NCBI RefSeq assembly: GCF_002163875.1 | Contig: NZ_CP019333.1 | Span: forward strand, 2,300,864-2,364,863 | Direction: 5' to 3' | Origin: Gilvibacter sp. SZ-19 | GTDB taxonomy: Bacteria; Bacteroidota; Bacteroidia; Flavobacteriales; Flavobacteriaceae | Length of the DNA: 64,000 nucleotides | Part shown: positions 62,255-64,000 of the stretch, piece after piece | How positions within the stretch are numbered: the first letter of the stretch is position 1 | Layout: every line of letters starts with the position of its first letter | Position numbers and translations under genes: made by a program | Notes under the pieces: model-generated | What the model was told of the DNA's origin: nothing | Database searches by the model: none | What the model saw: only the letters and a program-made list of their open reading frames with translations

Positions 62255-63619
62255 ATGTTCTCATTAGTAAATCATACCTATTTTAATCGCACGATTAAGA
62301 CCGCTCCATTAGCGGTCTTTCGTGTTTTATTTGGTGTGATGATGCTCTTGAGTATTATTCGCTTTTGGGCCAATGGCTGGATATCGAAACTCTACTTAGA
62401 ACCCGAGTTTCATTTTAGCTATTACGGCTTTGAGTGGGTTAAACCCATGGGTGTTTGGACATATCTATTATTTGTGGTTTGTGGTTTGGCTGCCCTAGGC
62501 GTGGCCTTAGGCTATAAATACCGATTGTCCATAGTCTTGTTCTTTTTGAGCTTTACCTATATAGAGCTGATGGACAAGACCACGTATTTGAATCACTATT
62601 ACTTTGTCAGTGTACTTAGTTTTCTGATGATCTTTTTACCAGCCAACCGTTGGTTTGCTTTAGATGCTCTAAAACCTGGTTTTGCGGCCAAGGAAGTACC
62701 GCGTTGGACAGTGGATTCGCTTAAGCTTATGCTGGGGATCGTATATTTCTATGCAGGTTTGGCCAAGCTCAACAGCGATTGGTTGGTGGAAGCCATGCCT
62801 TTAAAGATCTGGCTGCCGGCCAAATACGATCTGCCTTTATTGGGAGATCTCATGCAGCAAGAATGGGTACACTACGCTTTTAGTTATGGGGGAGCAATTT
62901 ATGATTTGTTCATTCCCTTTTTACTGCTCTTTGCCCGAACGCGTTGGTTTGCCTTTGGTTTGGTAGTGATCTTTCACGTTTTGACCAGAGTCCTGTTTCC
63001 TATAGGCATGTTTCCATATATCATGATCGTATCTTCGCTCATCTTTTTTAGTCCGAGTTTTCACGAGCGACTTTTAAGTGGATTCCAAACTTTATTAAAA
63101 AGGCTAAAACTCTATCGGCAACAAGCGGTACACACTACAAATGCTTGGCGACCTAAAACATATGTAAAGCCTGTTCTGATCCTCTTCTTTGCTGTTCAAT
63201 TGTTATTCCCGTGGCGCTATTTGTTATATCCGGGGGAGTTGTTCTGGACAGAGGAAGGCTATCGCTTCTCTTGGCGTGTCATGCTAATGGAAAAGGCCGG
63301 TTATGCGCAATTCAAAGTGGTGGACGGACAATCCGGAAAGTCATTTGCCATAGACAATAGCGACTTTTTAACGCCGCTGCAAGAAAAGCAAATGAGCTTT
63401 CAGCCCGATTTTATCTTAGAGTATGCCCATTATTTGGCAGATCATTATCAGCAGCAAGGCTATAAGGATGTGGCTGTCTATGTAGAGAGCTATGTTGCTC
63501 TTAACGGGCGATTGAGTCAAGCCTATATAGACCCAAAGGTCGATCTGGTGAGCCAGCGCGAATCTTTTAAACACAAAACCTGGATACTTCCTTTTAACGA
63601 TACCATCGATGGACTTTAA
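62255..63619 (+). CDS. HTTM-domain membrane protein (vitamin K-dependent carboxylase-like)
   Basis: Integral membrane protein of 454 aa with an HTTM domain (horizontally transferred transmembrane, about 10-280, seven or so helices), related to vitamin K-dependent gamma-carboxylase. IELMDKTTYLNHYYFVSVLSF aligns by pattern with the carboxylase DKTSWNNHSYLYGLL region, where the catalytic Lys lies; the Lys here is K108. A large periplasmic-type C-terminal segment (about 330-454) follows. Function in bacteria is unknown. It starts two bases after the imelysin stop and overlaps the receptor gene by 11 bases, so it belongs to the same operon. Confidence 0.88.
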   Translation: MFSLVNHTYFNRTIKTAPLAVFRVLFGVMMLLSIIRFWANGWISKLYLEPEFHFSYYGFEWVKPMGVWTYLLFVVCGLAALGVALGYKYRLSIVLFFLSFTYIELMDKTTYLNHYYFVSVLSFLMIFLPANRWFALDALKPGFAAKEVPRWTVDSLKLMLGIVYFYAGLAKLNSDWLVEAMPLKIWLPAKYDLPLLGDLMQQEWVHYAFSYGGAIYDLFIPFLLLFARTRWFAFGLVVIFHVLTRVLFPIGMFPYIMIVSSLIFFSPSFHERLLSGFQTLLKRLKLYRQQAVHTTNAWRPKTYVKPVLILFFAVQLLFPWRYLLYPGELFWTEEGYRFSWRVMLMEKAGYAQFKVVDGQSGKSFAIDNSDFLTPLQEKQMSFQPDFILEYAHYLADHYQQQGYKDVAVYVESYVALNGRLSQAYIDPKVDLVSQRESFKHKTWILPFNDTIDGL

Positions 63620-64000
63620 ATCTCTTAGTACATACCTAGTTGTCTTTTTTAGCTTTTGCTGTGTATCTGCGACCTTTGGCCAATTAAGGCTGGAAGTCCA
63701 AGTGAATGACGAACAGGGACAAGCGGTAATAGACGCAGAAGTTTACCTCAATCCTGCGGTAGAGAGTGGTCTCACAGATGTCAATGGCCAAGTTGTCTTT
63801 GAAGATCTGGAGCCGGGAGATTACCAGCTTTATGTCTTTGCCTTAGACTACGAGCTCTTGGAGGCTACCATCAGCCTAAATGCTAACAAGACCTTGACTT
63901 ACGTTTTAGAGCCTTTAGGGGAAGCGCTTTCTGAGGTTATCATTACTGCTCAAAGAGAAACGGTTTTAGCATTGAGACAATTGCGTCCGGTCGAGGGGAC
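63609..64000 (+). CDS. TonB-dependent receptor, N-terminal part (cut by window end)
   Basis: Not in the same frame as the HTTM gene, it starts at ATG 63609, 11 bases before that stop, and stays open to 64000. The first residues form a signal peptide (cleavage near ATFGQ). A carboxypeptidase-regulatory-like domain follows (LRLEVQVNDEQGQAVIDAEVYLN, GLTDVNGQVVFEDLEPGDYQL), then the TonB box ALSEVIITAQRE. The plug and barrel lie beyond the window. This is the SusC/iron-siderophore receptor architecture; an iron-complex substrate is inferred from the imelysin context. Confidence 0.9.
   Translation, partial: MDFKSLSTYLVVFFSFCCVSATFGQLRLEVQVNDEQGQAVIDAEVYLNPAVESGLTDVNGQVVFEDLEPGDYQLYVFALDYELLEATISLNANKTLTYVLEPLGEALSEVIITAQRETVLALRQLRPVEG

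Noticed and set aside
1-64000. tRNA, rRNA, CRISPR arrays, insertion sequences, prophage or integron genes
   Set aside because: None could be recognised by reading either strand; no transposase, integrase or regular short repeats were seen.

Overview
The window reads as a chromosomal segment of a marine-type member of the Flavobacteriaceae (Bacteroidota). The evidence is a type IX secretion C-terminal sorting domain protein, a PorV/PorQ-type barrel, the Bacteroidota promoter pattern TTG-N20-TAnnTTTG in front of several genes, leucine dehydrogenase, a DUF3276 PUR-alpha-like protein, DUF1573 and DUF4105 proteins, and a SusC-type receptor N-terminus (regulatory-like domain before a TonB box). Genus cannot be decided from the sequence alone. 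No rRNA, tRNA, CRISPR array, insertion sequence or phage gene was seen.

Region 1 (1-31580, all on +) is a surface polysaccharide locus of 33 tightly packed, often overlapping genes. It starts with two PAPS-type sulfotransferases and two methyltransferases. About sixteen glycosyltransferases of several folds and three left-handed beta-helix acyltransferases follow. Nucleotide-sugar genes are present for GDP-L-fucose (gmd, fcl), a CMP-nonulosonate (neuB, neuC, neuA) and an N-formylated 4-amino-4,6-dideoxyhexose (wecE-like aminotransferase plus formyltransferase). There is an O-antigen ligase/polymerase-like membrane protein, and the initiating polyprenyl-phosphate sugar-phosphate transferase closes the locus. 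The predicted product is a fucose-, nonulosonate- and formamido-sugar-containing, sulfated and methylated glycan. Base composition is patchy (very AT-rich at 1-2200), as expected of a cassette-built locus. One glycosyltransferase (8563) appears to have lost its start codon by a single G-to-A change.

Region 2 (31548-44580) is housekeeping and envelope: a DUF4105 protein, a PorV/PorQ-like barrel, pssA, a terC gene broken by a two-base deletion, the minus-strand operon kdsD-tatC-CMD-lptB, recQ, a cyclophilin-FKBP fusion, a SulP transporter, a thioredoxin-like protein and csaA.

Region 3 (44584-59543) holds an M14 peptidase, a DUF3276 protein, an ABC exporter half, leucine dehydrogenase, nusB, a DUF1573 lipoprotein, yajC, a small barrel, pepT, pyrD, a secreted spondin-domain protein, a LysE exporter, HMG-CoA lyase and a 5'-nucleotidase-like lipoprotein. 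Leucine dehydrogenase and HMG-CoA lyase both belong to leucine catabolism.

Region 4 (59544-64000) is a probable iron-responsive operon: DUF4856 lipoprotein, imelysin-like lipoprotein, HTTM (vitamin K-dependent carboxylase-like) membrane protein, and a TonB-dependent receptor cut off by the window end. Its promoter is flanked by two near-identical 23-bp inverted repeats, a convincing repressor-operator layout. The degenerate imelysin motif, together with an HTTM protein that keeps the carboxylase lysine region, makes this the most interesting part of the window.
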